Source: a virus | Virus record (IMG/VR): IMGVR_UViG_3300037487_000790 | Location: 1-35,246 of that record | Strand: one strand, 5' to 3' | DNA length: 35,246 nt | Shown here: in pieces, positions 14,244 through 20,927 of the stretch | Position numbering within the stretch: position 1 is the first letter of the stretch | Layout of the letters: each line of letters begins with the position of its first letter | The notes under the pieces: model-generated | The model's database searches: none | The model's input: the letters and a program-made list of their open reading frames with translations, nothing else | Told to the model about the DNA's origin: nothing | Made by a program: the position numbers and the translations under genes

Positions 14244-14434
14244 TCCGCGACGTCGAGATCTCCTTCATGGGCGCGCAGAAGGTCGCCGCGCGGTCCTACG
14301 AGCACGGCGAAACGTTTCGCCGCGTGATCGTCGAGATCGACAGCCTGACCATCCGCCTCGATCCCAACGACGCGCAGCGCCTGCGCGACGCGCTTGACCG
14401 CGTGTTGAGCGAGCAGCCGCTAGAGGCAGCATGA
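14240..14434 (+). CDS. Hypothetical 64-residue protein
   Basis: The product is 64 residues with a beta-rich start (VEISFMGAQKVAARSYEHGE, RRVIVEIDSLTIRL) and a C-terminal helix (DAQRLRDALDRVLSE). ATGA overlaps on both sides. No family recognised. Confidence 0.6.
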   Translation: MIRDVEISFMGAQKVAARSYEHGETFRRVIVEIDSLTIRLDPNDAQRLRDALDRVLSEQPLEAA

Positions 14435-14613
14435 CCCGCCCCCTCCCCGCCGTCCGCGCCCTGCCGGACACCCCGGCGACACTCCGCGCGCGCATCCAGT
14501 TGCGCGTCGAGCTCGCCCGCGACCTCAACCCTGAGACGCTCGACTATCTGCTGGCGCACCAGCGCATCGCCGCGCTGGAGCACCAGCTCGCCGCGATGGA
14601 GGGCAAGCGATGA
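14431..14613 (+). CDS. Hypothetical 60-residue protein
   Basis: The product is 60 residues, two helices (LRARIQLRVELARDL, LAHQRIAALEHQLAAMEG). Coupled by ATGA overlaps to both neighbours. No family recognised. Confidence 0.55.
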   Translation: MTRPLPAVRALPDTPATLRARIQLRVELARDLNPETLDYLLAHQRIAALEHQLAAMEGKR

Positions 14614-14762
14614 CCAGCGAACGCCGCAAGCTGTTGCGGACCTACCGCAGCATGATCCGCAAGGCGGCTCACGCCCCGCGCGGCAAGAAGCAGTCCCGCA
14701 TGGCCGCGCTGCGCGGCTGGGTCCACCGCCAGCTCAAGAGGGAGACGACCAATGATCGATGA
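14610..14762 (+). CDS. Small basic protein (50 aa)
   Basis: ATG 14610 overlaps the previous stop (ATGA). The 50-residue product is strongly basic (about a third Arg/Lys) with helices RRKLLRTYRSMIRKAAHAPR and RMAALRGWVHRQLKRE. The stop lies 11 bases inside the next gene, whose ribosome-binding site (AGAGGGAGAC) is within this frame. DNA or RNA contact is possible from charge only. Confidence 0.5.
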   Translation: MTSERRKLLRTYRSMIRKAAHAPRGKKQSRMAALRGWVHRQLKRETTNDR

Positions 14763-15621
14763 AGGCATCCACCACGACGTTTCGTTCGACGCCTACCTGT
14801 CCGGCACCGGCATTCCGGCCCCGGCGGTCAGCGGCAGCGACCTCGTGGCCTACGAGACCGAGTGCCCGGCACACGCCTTCGCGTTCTGGCGCGGTAACCC
14901 GGATCGCATCCAGTCGGACAGCACGCCCGCGATGACGCTCGGCACCGCCGCGCACTGCTACATCCTGGAGGGCGCCGACGCCTTCCACGACCGCTACGCG
15001 ATCAAGCCCGAGGGCCTCAACTTCTCGACGCGCGAGGGCCGGGCGTGGCGCGACGCGCAGGAGGGCCGGTCAATCATCAGCTTCGACGCGCACATGCAGA
15101 TCATCTCGATGCGCGACGCGCTCATGGCCCAGCCCGACGCCCGCCGCCTCTTGGAGGCCGGCGGTCGAGCCGAGGTCACGATGGTCGCGAAAGACGAGGA
15201 AACCGGCCTGACGCTGTTGTGCAGGCCCGACCTATACATCGCCCGCGCCGGGCTGGCGGTGAACCTCAAGACCACCGCGAATCCCGCGCCGAACGCATGG
15301 CGGCGCACCTGCGCCAATCTCCGCTACGACCTGGGCGACGCGATGTCCCGCCTCGTCGCCGGGTTGCTCGGCGTCCAGCGACCCTCGCACGCCTTCATGG
15401 TCGTCGGCAGCAACGCCCCGCATCTAGGCTACGTCGCCGCGCTCAGCGCCGACGCCGCCAGCGCCGCCGACCAGCAGCTGCGCCAGATCCTGCGCCGCTT
15501 CGCGAAATCTGTTGCGGACAACGACTGGCCGGGTTACACCGCGGGTGTTCTCGAAATCGGCCTTCCGCAGTGGGCGGCCAACGAGATCGCAGCCAGCATC
15601 CAGAGGGAGTACGTCGCATGA
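14752..15621 (+). CDS. Exonuclease VIII/RecE-like PD-(D/E)XK nuclease
   Basis: The product is 289 residues. It has the RecB/RecE-type early motif LGTAAHCYILEG (63-74), Glu141 in AEVTMVAKDEETG, Asp160 in RPDLY and Lys173 in VNLKTT, followed by the Tyr/Asp segment NLRYDLGD. The acidic residue normally two positions before the lysine is Asn171 here. It is followed by a RecT-type annealase in the usual exonuclease-annealase pair. It should resect 5' strands at phage DNA ends to feed single-strand annealing, provided the Asn tolerates metal binding. Confidence 0.8.
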   Translation: MIDEGIHHDVSFDAYLSGTGIPAPAVSGSDLVAYETECPAHAFAFWRGNPDRIQSDSTPAMTLGTAAHCYILEGADAFHDRYAIKPEGLNFSTREGRAWRDAQEGRSIISFDAHMQIISMRDALMAQPDARRLLEAGGRAEVTMVAKDEETGLTLLCRPDLYIARAGLAVNLKTTANPAPNAWRRTCANLRYDLGDAMSRLVAGLLGVQRPSHAFMVVGSNAPHLGYVAALSADAASAADQQLRQILRRFAKSVADNDWPGYTAGVLEIGLPQWAANEIAASIQREYVA

Positions 15622-16562
15622 CCAACGTGACCAACCTGCCGACCGCCACCGCGCCGCGCGCGGTCTCGGTGGACTTCAACGACCCCGTCGCCGTCTATCT
15701 CGACAGCGACATCTTCGGCCAGCTGCAGCGTGTCGCGAAGCTGATGTCGTCGGCCTCGCTAGTCCCCGCGCACCTGCGCGGCGAGGGCAAGTTGGGCGAC
15801 TGCTTCCTCGTCGCCGCCCAGGCGTTCCGGTGGCGGATGGACCCGTTCGCGGTTGCGCAGCACACCTACGTCTTGTCGGGCAAGCTCGGCTACGAGGGCA
15901 AGCTGATCGCCGCGATCGTGAACGCCTCGGGCAAGCTGCAGGGCAGCCTCGACTACCGCTATAGCGGCGCGGGCGACCAGCGCAGCGTGACGGTGTCGGG
16001 CAAGCTCGTCGGTGACGCCGAGCCGCGCGAGGTCATCGGCACCGTCGCGGGCTGGAAGACCAGCAACGAGCAATGGAAGAAGAACACCGATCAGATGCTG
16101 GCGTACCGCGGCGCGCGCGAGTGGGCGCGCAGGTACATGCCCGAGGCGATCCTCGGCATCCACGCCGACGACGACCTCGCCGGCAGCGCGCCGACCAGCG
16201 TCACCATGCGCGACATCACCCCGCCCCCCGCCCAGTCGCCGCTCGCCGCGGTGACGCAGGCGATGGACGCCCTCCTCGATGCCACCGAACAAGAGGCCGA
16301 CAACACCGCGCCTGCCGCGTCGGATGCAGACTCCCCGGCTGCAGCGTCCTCGGACGCCCCGACAGGCGCACTCCCGCAGGAGCTGGCCGAGCGCGCTCGC
16401 GCCATCGTCGCGGCGATCCGCAAGGCCCAGACGGCCAAGGACATCGACCGCGTGCTGCTCGCGCAGCGCGGCAACCTGGACGACATCAGCGCCGCGTCGC
16501 CAGACGCGCACGAGCGCATCATGGAGGAGAGCCGCCGCCGGGTGGCCGAGGTGGCAGGGTGA
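15618..16562 (+). CDS. recT: RecT-family single-strand annealing protein
   Basis: The product is 314 residues. The core (about 25-195) has the RecT pattern: FGQLQRVAKLMSSASLVPAH, FLVAAQAFRWRMDPFAVAQH, LGYEGKLIAAIVNASGKL, GTVAGWKTSNEQWKKNTDQM and a Tyr/Arg motif YRGAREWARRYMPEAILGI. A long Ala/Pro/Asp linker (about 200-260) leads to a C-terminal helix pair. ATG 15618 overlaps the exonuclease stop (ATGA), with GAGGGAG upstream. It pairs complementary single strands for recombination, probably helped by RusA. The C-terminal extension is variable in the family. Confidence 0.85.
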   Translation: MTNVTNLPTATAPRAVSVDFNDPVAVYLDSDIFGQLQRVAKLMSSASLVPAHLRGEGKLGDCFLVAAQAFRWRMDPFAVAQHTYVLSGKLGYEGKLIAAIVNASGKLQGSLDYRYSGAGDQRSVTVSGKLVGDAEPREVIGTVAGWKTSNEQWKKNTDQMLAYRGAREWARRYMPEAILGIHADDDLAGSAPTSVTMRDITPPPAQSPLAAVTQAMDALLDATEQEADNTAPAASDADSPAAASSDAPTGALPQELAERARAIVAAIRKAQTAKDIDRVLLAQRGNLDDISAASPDAHERIMEESRRRVAEVAG

Positions 16563-16717
16563 GCGACGAGAATCCGCACATTCGCGCCGCCGGAGAGGCG
16601 TTCGGGTGGATGGAAGAGGACCGCTGGGCGAAAGGCCCGGCGGTCTACCTCATGGTCTCCGTGATCTTCGGCGCGATGACCGGCGGCGTCGTGATCGTGC
16701 TGGCGATGCTGCGATGA
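16559..16717 (+). CDS. Small membrane protein (52 aa)
   Basis: GTG 16559 overlaps the RecT stop (GTGA). The first 30 residues are soluble with FGWMEEDRWAKG; residues about 31-51 are one transmembrane helix (VYLMVSVIFGAMTGGVVIVL). The stop overlaps the methyltransferase start. An inner-membrane location is inferred. Function unknown; too few features for a family call. Confidence 0.55.
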   Translation: MSDENPHIRAAGEAFGWMEEDRWAKGPAVYLMVSVIFGAMTGGVVIVLAMLR

Positions 16718-17340
16718 CCCAGCTTCGCGTCCTCGTGGCCTGCGAGTATTCCGGCGTCGTGCGCCGCGCGTTCCTTGCGCGCGGCTGCGATGCGTGGTCG
16801 TGCGACCTGCTGCCGGCGGAGGACGGGTCGAACCGCCACATCCGCGGCGACGCGCGCGAGCTGCTCAAAGACGGCTGGGATCTGCTCATGGTCGCGCACC
16901 CGCCATGCACGCGGCTGTGCAACTCGGGCGTCCGGTGGCTCTCGACGCCGCCGCCGGGCAAGAGCGCGGCGCAGATGGAGCGTGAGCTGCGCGAGGGCGC
17001 GGCGTTGTTCAGCGCGTTTTGGAACGCGCCGATCTCGCGCGTCGCCGTGGAAAACCCGGTGATGCACCGGCATGCGAAGGCGCTGATCGAGAACTACGCG
17101 GAGCCCGCGCAGAGCATCCAACCGTGGCAGTTCGGTCATGGTGAGTGCAAGCGCACCTGCCTGTGGCTGCGCGGCCTGCCTCCGCTGAAGCCGACGAACG
17201 TCGTCGATGGCCGCGAGCAGCGGGTCCACCGAATGCCGCCGAGCCCGACGCGTTGGAAGGAGCGCAGCCGCTTCTATCCCGGCATCGCCGCGGCGATGGC
17301 CGATCAGTGGACCGAGCATGCGTGGAGGGCCGCAGCATGA
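16714..17340 (+). CDS. C5-cytosine DNA methyltransferase-like protein
   Basis: The product is 208 residues. A motif-I-like strand VLVACEYSGVVRRAF (7-20) and an acidic end of the second strand (WSCDLLP) are followed by the catalytic loop HPPCTRLCNSG with Cys65 and by VENPVM with Glu113, the equivalents of motifs IV and VI of C5 methyltransferases. Full-size enzymes are usually above 300 residues; the target-recognition region here is short. No restriction enzyme is nearby, so it is an orphan. It may protect phage DNA or modify cytosines in early transcription; motif I lacks the usual FxGxG glycines. Confidence 0.7.
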   Translation: MTQLRVLVACEYSGVVRRAFLARGCDAWSCDLLPAEDGSNRHIRGDARELLKDGWDLLMVAHPPCTRLCNSGVRWLSTPPPGKSAAQMERELREGAALFSAFWNAPISRVAVENPVMHRHAKALIENYAEPAQSIQPWQFGHGECKRTCLWLRGLPPLKPTNVVDGREQRVHRMPPSPTRWKERSRFYPGIAAAMADQWTEHAWRAAA

Positions 17341-17507
17341 CCGACCACCGCGCCCTGGCCGAGCGCCTCGCGGCCTCGGACTACGGAGACGGCTGGCTCG
17401 ACGCCGCCGAACGGGTGCGGCGGGTTCGCACGAACATCTGGATGGAGACGATCCGGGCAATCGAGGCCGCCGGGTTGGCAATTGTGGAAAGGGAGGATGG
17501 ACGATGA
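17337..17507 (+). CDS. Small hypothetical protein (56 aa), mosaic paralogue A
   Basis: The product is 56 residues, helical (RALAERLAASDYGDGWLDAA, NIWMETIRAIEAAG). Its last 15 residues, IEAAGLAIVEREDGR, recur with one change at the end of the gene at 17842-18069. ATGA overlap with both neighbours. Function unknown. Confidence 0.6.
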   Translation: MTDHRALAERLAASDYGDGWLDAAERVRRVRTNIWMETIRAIEAAGLAIVEREDGR

Positions 17508-17845
17508 GCGACGACAAGATCGCGGAGATCCGCGAGCGGCACGAAAGAGGGCGTCGCGCAATGCTGCCGCTCACGGGTTACGCCGAGGCGCATACTGACC
17601 GCGCCACGCTGCTGGCCGAGGTCGAGCGGCTGCGCGCTCGCGTAGAGCAGCTAGATCAAGTTCGTGAAGCGGCTTTGAATGCCAGCGCTGATTGGTATTT
17701 GAGCCTCCGCGTGGATCAACGCGACAGCATCGAATATGTCGAACCGAATATCGGCTTGATGGGCTCAATGAGTAAGCTGTTCGAGATTGCTTGGGATGCC
17801 ACGCCAGCGACACAGAATGCAACCGGCGCTAGAGGCAAGCCATGA
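17504..17845 (+). CDS. Hypothetical protein (113 aa), mosaic paralogue B
   Basis: The product is 113 residues. The first 10 residues MSDDKIAEIR and the following Arg/His/Gly pattern repeat at the start of the next gene. A Leu/Arg/Glu coiled coil (LLAEVERLRARVEQLDQV) follows, then a Tyr/Asp region unlike the neighbours, with lower GC codons (about 55-105). ATGA overlaps both sides. Similar short Lys/Asp starts with coiled coils are common in phage proteins of unknown function. Confidence 0.6.
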   Translation: MSDDKIAEIRERHERGRRAMLPLTGYAEAHTDRATLLAEVERLRARVEQLDQVREAALNASADWYLSLRVDQRDSIEYVEPNIGLMGSMSKLFEIAWDATPATQNATGARGKP

Positions 17846-18069
17846 GCGACGACAAGATCGAGGAGATCCGCACGCGTCACGACGCCGGGCCTCGCGGGCT
17901 GCTGCCAATACCGGCTCTTGCCGAGGCACTAGACGACCTCGCAACAGCTCTGGCCGAGATCGAGAAGCTGCGCGCGGACTACGAGCGGCTGACCCTCCAG
18001 CTTGACAAGGCGTGGGCCGAGATCGAGGCCGCCGGGTTGGCGGTCGTGGAGAGGGAGGACGGACGATGA
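17842..18069 (+). CDS. Hypothetical protein (75 aa), mosaic of A and B
   Basis: The product is 75 residues. The N-terminus (MSDDKIEEIRTRHDAGPRGL) matches paralogue B and the C-terminus (IEAAGLAVVEREDGR) matches paralogue A. A coiled coil (LATALAEIEKLRADYERLTL) links them. It is best explained by unequal recombination between short repeats around the start/stop junctions. ATGA overlap with B and with the following gene. Confidence 0.6.
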   Translation: MSDDKIEEIRTRHDAGPRGLLPIPALAEALDDLATALAEIEKLRADYERLTLQLDKAWAEIEAAGLAVVEREDGR

Positions 18070-18623
18070 GGACGACACTCAACAAGATCCGCGCGCACAG
18101 CCCCTGCCGAGACGGCTGGGAGAAACTGTTGCGGCACCTGGGGAAAAGCGCAGCCGACGACGAGCCGCTGTTGATCGAGACGATCCTTAATTCAAACGGT
18201 CTCGATGATGCGCTCTGGTGTCTGCGCGCCGTCGAGAACCAAGACCGAGATCTGCGGCTCTACGCCGTCTGGTGCGCGCGTCGGGTCCAGCATTTGATGC
18301 CCAATCCTGCCAGCGTCTCTGCGCTCGATGTCGCAGAGCGGTATGCGCGCGGACGCGCCACCTACGAGGAGCTAGGGGCTGCGCGGGAGGCGGCGTCGGC
18401 GGCGGCATGGGCGGCATGGGCGGCGTCGGCGGCGTCGGCGGCGGCATGGGCGGCATGGGCGGCGTCGGCGGCGGAGGCGGCGGAGGCGGCGTGGGCGTCG
18501 GCGGAGGCGGCGCGGGCGGCGGCGAGGAAAAAAGAGAAAGCCGCGCAAGCGAAAGAATTAGGCCGCATCTGCCGAGAGATCGAGGCGGGCAGAGACCCGT
18601 ATCCGGAGGAGGACGGACAATGA
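18066..18623 (+). CDS. Ala/Trp-rich repeat protein, Imm5-like region
   Basis: The product is 185 residues. The N-terminal domain (about 1-95) has SPCRDGWEKLLRHLGKS, GLDDALWCLRAVENQDRDLR and YAVWCARRVQHLM, then ALDVAERYARGRAT. This resembles a widespread phage and bacterial family ending in Ala-rich helices, sometimes labelled putative immunity protein (Imm5-like). Residues about 100-160 are a low-complexity Ala/Trp/Ser/Glu helix with a 13-residue repeat; the tail is Lys-rich. ATG 18066 is preceded by GGGAGGACGG. Function unverified; it could bind a partner through the repetitive helix. Confidence 0.65.
   Translation: MRTTLNKIRAHSPCRDGWEKLLRHLGKSAADDEPLLIETILNSNGLDDALWCLRAVENQDRDLRLYAVWCARRVQHLMPNPASVSALDVAERYARGRATYEELGAAREAASAAAWAAWAASAASAAAWAAWAASAAEAAEAAWASAEAARAAARKKEKAAQAKELGRICREIEAGRDPYPEEDGQ
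18394..18471 (+). repeat. Two 39-bp direct repeats in the Ala/Trp-rich gene
   Basis: A 39-bp unit beginning CGTCGGCGGCGGCATGGGCG occurs at 18394 and again at 18433, encoding a 13-residue Ser/Ala/Trp period. The plus strand has many GGG/GGCGG runs and could form a G-quadruplex. Copy number probably varies by slippage in steps of 13 codons. Confidence 0.75.
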
Positions 18624-18937
18624 GCGACGACCTTATCACCCTGCTTCGCGAACTCGCGGCGGCGAAACACGGCGATCTATCCGTCGCTGCGGATGCTGCC
18701 GACGAGGTCGAGCGGCTGCGCGCCGAACGCGATGCGTTGCGAAGCGCGGCCCGCGAATACTTGGAAACGCTTGGCGGCGCGATGAAGTCGGGCAAGTTTG
18801 AGATGGGTGGCACGGCCGAGATGGCACATTTCGTTCGGCAGGCGATGCAGAAGCTCGACAGCCTTGTCTTTAACCGCGATGGGCCTCGGCCCGCAGGGCT
18901 AGAGCGCCTGCACGAGACGCTCAAGAGGCCGTCATGA
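18620..18937 (+). CDS. Hypothetical protein (105 aa) with coiled coil
   Basis: The product is 105 residues. It begins MSDDLITLLRELAAAKHGDL, carries a coiled coil DEVERLRAERDALRSAAREY, then a Gly/Met/Lys stretch and a C-terminal helix. Start region resembles paralogues A/B upstream (ATGAGCGACGAC after a GGAGGACGG site). ATGA overlap with both neighbours. Function unknown. Confidence 0.6.
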   Translation: MSDDLITLLRELAAAKHGDLSVAADAADEVERLRAERDALRSAAREYLETLGGAMKSGKFEMGGTAEMAHFVRQAMQKLDSLVFNRDGPRPAGLERLHETLKRPS

Positions 18938-19017
18938 CCCGCCGCATCGCCGCCTGCGTCGCGGTCACGGCATACGTCGCGATGTGGCTGTGCGCGGCGT
19001 GGGAGGCGTTGTCGTGA
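18934..19017 (+). CDS. Tiny membrane peptide (27 aa)
   Basis: ATG 18934 overlaps the previous stop (ATGA) and the TGA at 19015 overlaps the next GTG (GTGA). The 27 residues start with two Arg and then form one hydrophobic helix (IAACVAVTAYVAMWLCAAW). Positive N-terminus suggests N-in orientation. Translation is inferred from its coupling pattern. Confidence 0.5.
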   Translation: MTRRIAACVAVTAYVAMWLCAAWEALS

Positions 19018-19562
19018 GCCTGTTCACCGCCAGCGGCAGCCTGCCGCGCCACCAGTACGTCTCGGTCAACGGCGCGTTCCTCGGCTACGAGGCCGACGAA
19101 TGGCTGCCGGCGGTCTGGTTCGGGCTGCACAGCCATCCTGGACGCGCGTGGGGCTGCACGGTGCTGCTGGAGTGCGGCGCGGTCTACCGCGACCTGCCGC
19201 CCCACGCGCTCGCGTTCTGCGACGACCCGCCGCCATGGACGATCAAGGACGCGCAGACTTGGGATTGCTACGGCTCGCAGTTCTCGCTGCACGTCTACGA
19301 TTACCTCGACGGCCTCGACGCGATTGTGCGGGCGGCTGATGACGAGCTGGCCGCCGACTACCTCTTCACGGCGATCCCGGTGGGCGATGCCTACACGCAC
19401 GCACCGGCGCAGGCCAAGGAGTTCATGTTCATGCGGACCCAGCACGGTCGCCTGACGATCCAGCCAACCAACCGGGTGCTGTTCCGCGACGCCTCGTTCA
19501 CGACCAAGTTGGAGTGGCGCAAGCTGCGCCGGTCTGAAACGGTCTATTCCTGCGAAGGGTGA
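19014..19562 (+). CDS. Conserved phage protein of unknown function (182 aa)
   Basis: The product is 182 residues starting at GTG 19014. It follows a conserved hypothetical family of phages and prophages: SLFTASGSLPRHQYVSVNGA, YEADEWLPAVWFGLHSHPGR, GAVYRDLPPHALAF, then AKEFMFMRTQHGRLTIQPTN near residues 140-160. The rich Trp/Tyr/Phe content and beta pattern suggest an enzyme-like or binding domain. The end overlaps the convergent lysozyme gene by 19 bases. Function is unknown to me. Confidence 0.7.
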   Translation: MSLFTASGSLPRHQYVSVNGAFLGYEADEWLPAVWFGLHSHPGRAWGCTVLLECGAVYRDLPPHALAFCDDPPPWTIKDAQTWDCYGSQFSLHVYDYLDGLDAIVRAADDELAADYLFTAIPVGDAYTHAPAQAKEFMFMRTQHGRLTIQPTNRVLFRDASFTTKLEWRKLRRSETVYSCEG

Positions 19563-20074
19563 CGCGCCAGAGACGACGCCTCCTTGCGCACGTTCTCGAC
19601 GCGAGCCCACCAGCCTTTGCCGAAGGTCGGCCAAGTTGGCAGCGATCGTAGGAACACGAGGCGCAGGTTGCAGATCTCGCCGATGACCGTCAGGGCGTCT
19701 GCGTCAGACACCGCCGCCAGCGTTTTCGGCCCAATTGACCCATCCGCAGCGATGCCGACGGCCTCCTGCAGTGCCTTCGCCGCGCGGCCCGGGCCGCTGT
19801 TTACCGCGTAGTCCATCACCGCCAGATCGATGCCGGCCGGCAGGTTGTCGCCGCGGATCTTGTCCCAGTACCGCTTGCGATAGAGCGGCTCCACCATCGC
19901 AGGTGTCAACGCGCGCATGGCGGCCTCGTCGACTGGGTGGCCGACCCACTCTTCCCAGACCCGCTGCGTGACGCCCAGATTGGTGCGGCCGCCGGGGTCG
20001 CTTGGATGGTTGACGTATCCGCCCTCGTGCTTGAGGAGCGAGGCAAAGGCCTGCGGCCACGTTGCCGCGGTCAC
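19544..20074 (-). CDS. GH108-family lysozyme (endolysin)
   Basis: The product is 176 residues: an N-acetylmuramidase that digests peptidoglycan at lysis. The GH108 signature LKHEGGYVNHPSDPGGRTNL is at 14-33 with catalytic Glu17, followed by GVT. The helical body continues to about 110, and a peptidoglycan-binding-like end includes VMDYAVNSGPGRAAKALQEA and ADGSIGPKTLAAV. There is no signal peptide, so release depends on a holin. GTG 20074 overlaps the upstream stop (GTGA), with GGGGG upstream. The 3' end overlaps the convergent gene without a terminator. Confidence 0.88.
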   Translation of the reverse strand: MTAATWPQAFASLLKHEGGYVNHPSDPGGRTNLGVTQRVWEEWVGHPVDEAAMRALTPAMVEPLYRKRYWDKIRGDNLPAGIDLAVMDYAVNSGPGRAAKALQEAVGIAADGSIGPKTLAAVSDADALTVIGEICNLRLVFLRSLPTWPTFGKGWWARVENVRKEASSLARHPSQE

Positions 20075-20592
20075 TGCTTGCCCCCGGCTAGCAGCTGCGT
20101 CTTCTGCTGCGACGAGCTTGACGAGCCGAAATAGTACGCCACAACCTGTTCGCATTTGGCGCTGACGAACCCGATCAGCGTGCCGACAGTAGTAGCCATC
20201 AACGGGTCCTTCATCCCATCGACGTACCCGAGCAACACGAGGAACACCGTCGCCATGAACCCGGCGACCACGACGAAAGCCAGCACGCGCGGCATCCAGT
20301 CTCGCACCTGCGCTTCGCGCCGCCTGGCGCTGTCGCGGTCCGACGCGGCGATCTTCTCAAGGTCGATGTCGAGTTCCCGCATGCGTACGGCGAAGTCTTG
20401 GTCAGCCTGCTTGAGCGCCAAAAGCTGGTCGGGCGTTGCCGCCGCCATCGCCTTCGATACGTCCTTCTCGCTGCTTTCCGCCGGCAGCCCGAGCACGTCG
20501 GCGACGACCTTCATCGCCATGCCGCCAAGCGGTCCGCCGATGGCGGTCGCGATGGTCGGCGCAACCGCACCAACGATCTTGAGCAGGTCCAT
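20071..20592 (-). CDS. 3TM holin (GTA_holin_3TM-like)
   Basis: The product is 173 residues. The N-terminus has a hydrophobic amphipathic stretch (LLKIVGAVAPTIATAIGGPL), the middle is a charged helix with LLALKQADQDFAVRMRELDI and SDRDSARRREAQVRDWMPR, and two transmembrane helices follow (LAFVVVAGFMATVFLVLLGY, then LMATTVGTLIGFVS to YYFG). This is the layout of the 3TM holin family common in alphaproteobacterial phages and gene transfer agents. ATG 20592 has AAGGG six bases upstream; ATG 20598, overlapping the previous stop, is possible. It would form the lysis pore or a supporting membrane protein. Confidence 0.75.
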   Translation of the reverse strand: MDLLKIVGAVAPTIATAIGGPLGGMAMKVVADVLGLPAESSEKDVSKAMAAATPDQLLALKQADQDFAVRMRELDIDLEKIAASDRDSARRREAQVRDWMPRVLAFVVVAGFMATVFLVLLGYVDGMKDPLMATTVGTLIGFVSAKCEQVVAYYFGSSSSSQQKTQLLAGGKQ

Positions 20593-20594
20593 GG

Positions 20595-20744
20595 TCATCC
20601 CTTCTTGTTCCAGAGGTCGAACAACGCCTTGACCTTCTCCTCTATGACCAGGACGCGCTGGTCTAGCTTGGCGAGCACGATCACGAGCGTGATGAACCCG
20701 ATCGCAAGCGGCCACAGCTTAAGGACAGCTTCAAGCGCTTCCAT
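20595..20744 (-). CDS. Small single-TM protein in lysis cassette (49 aa)
   Basis: The product is 49 residues, starting MEALEAVLKLW, then a transmembrane helix (PLAIGFITLVIVLAKL) and a basic/acidic coiled coil (QRVLVIEEKVKALFDLWNKK). It lies between two holin-like genes. Its layout resembles Rz/spanin-like or holin-regulator proteins, but no lipobox or Pro-rich region is visible. Role unassigned. Confidence 0.55.
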   Translation of the reverse strand: MEALEAVLKLWPLAIGFITLVIVLAKLDQRVLVIEEKVKALFDLWNKKG

Positions 20745-20747
20745 CGA

Positions 20748-20927
20748 TCACGCGTCGGGCTTTCGGAAGCGGCTGATGATGTGCTGAACGGTTTTCGTCT
20801 CGTAGATGCGGATGCCGGTCCAGATGATCGTGAAGATCGCCGCGAGCGAAGGGAGCCATCCAGCCACGGTAGCAACCGCAGTGCCAAACGATGCCGCGTC
20901 GATTGCGTGCTTTGTGGTCTCGTTCAC
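20748..20927 (-). CDS. Class II-like holin (59 aa)
   Basis: The product is 59 residues. It starts NETTKHAIDAASFGTAVATV, then hydrophobic WLPSLAAIFTIIWTGIRIYE and a basic tail (TVQHIISRFRK). This matches the small holins of T7-like marine phages, which often read KHxxD...TVV...WLPxIAxxFTIxWTGIRIYET. GTG 20927 has a perfect AGGAGGTGG site and overlaps the upstream stop (GTGA). It is the first gene of the lysis cassette. Confidence 0.75.
   Translation of the reverse strand: MNETTKHAIDAASFGTAVATVAGWLPSLAAIFTIIWTGIRIYETKTVQHIISRFRKPDA

Noticed and set aside
15535-15549. Operator-like TACACC-GCG-GGTGTT
   Set aside because: It lies within the coding region of the exonuclease, has no promoter around it, and one half-site differs at the final base; probably chance.
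15045-15617. Upstream extension of the RecT frame back to 15045
   Set aside because: It lies inside the exonuclease gene in another frame and is Arg-rich; RecT starts at ATG 15618 with an ATGA overlap.
18394-18471. Direct repeats as a possible CRISPR array
   Set aside because: Only two gapless 39-bp units in a coding frame; no spacers.
18187-18924. Pro/Ser-rich minus-strand frame opposite the Ala/Trp-rich gene
   Set aside because: It is the complement of a GC-rich repeat and of overlapping small genes; composition is pure low complexity.
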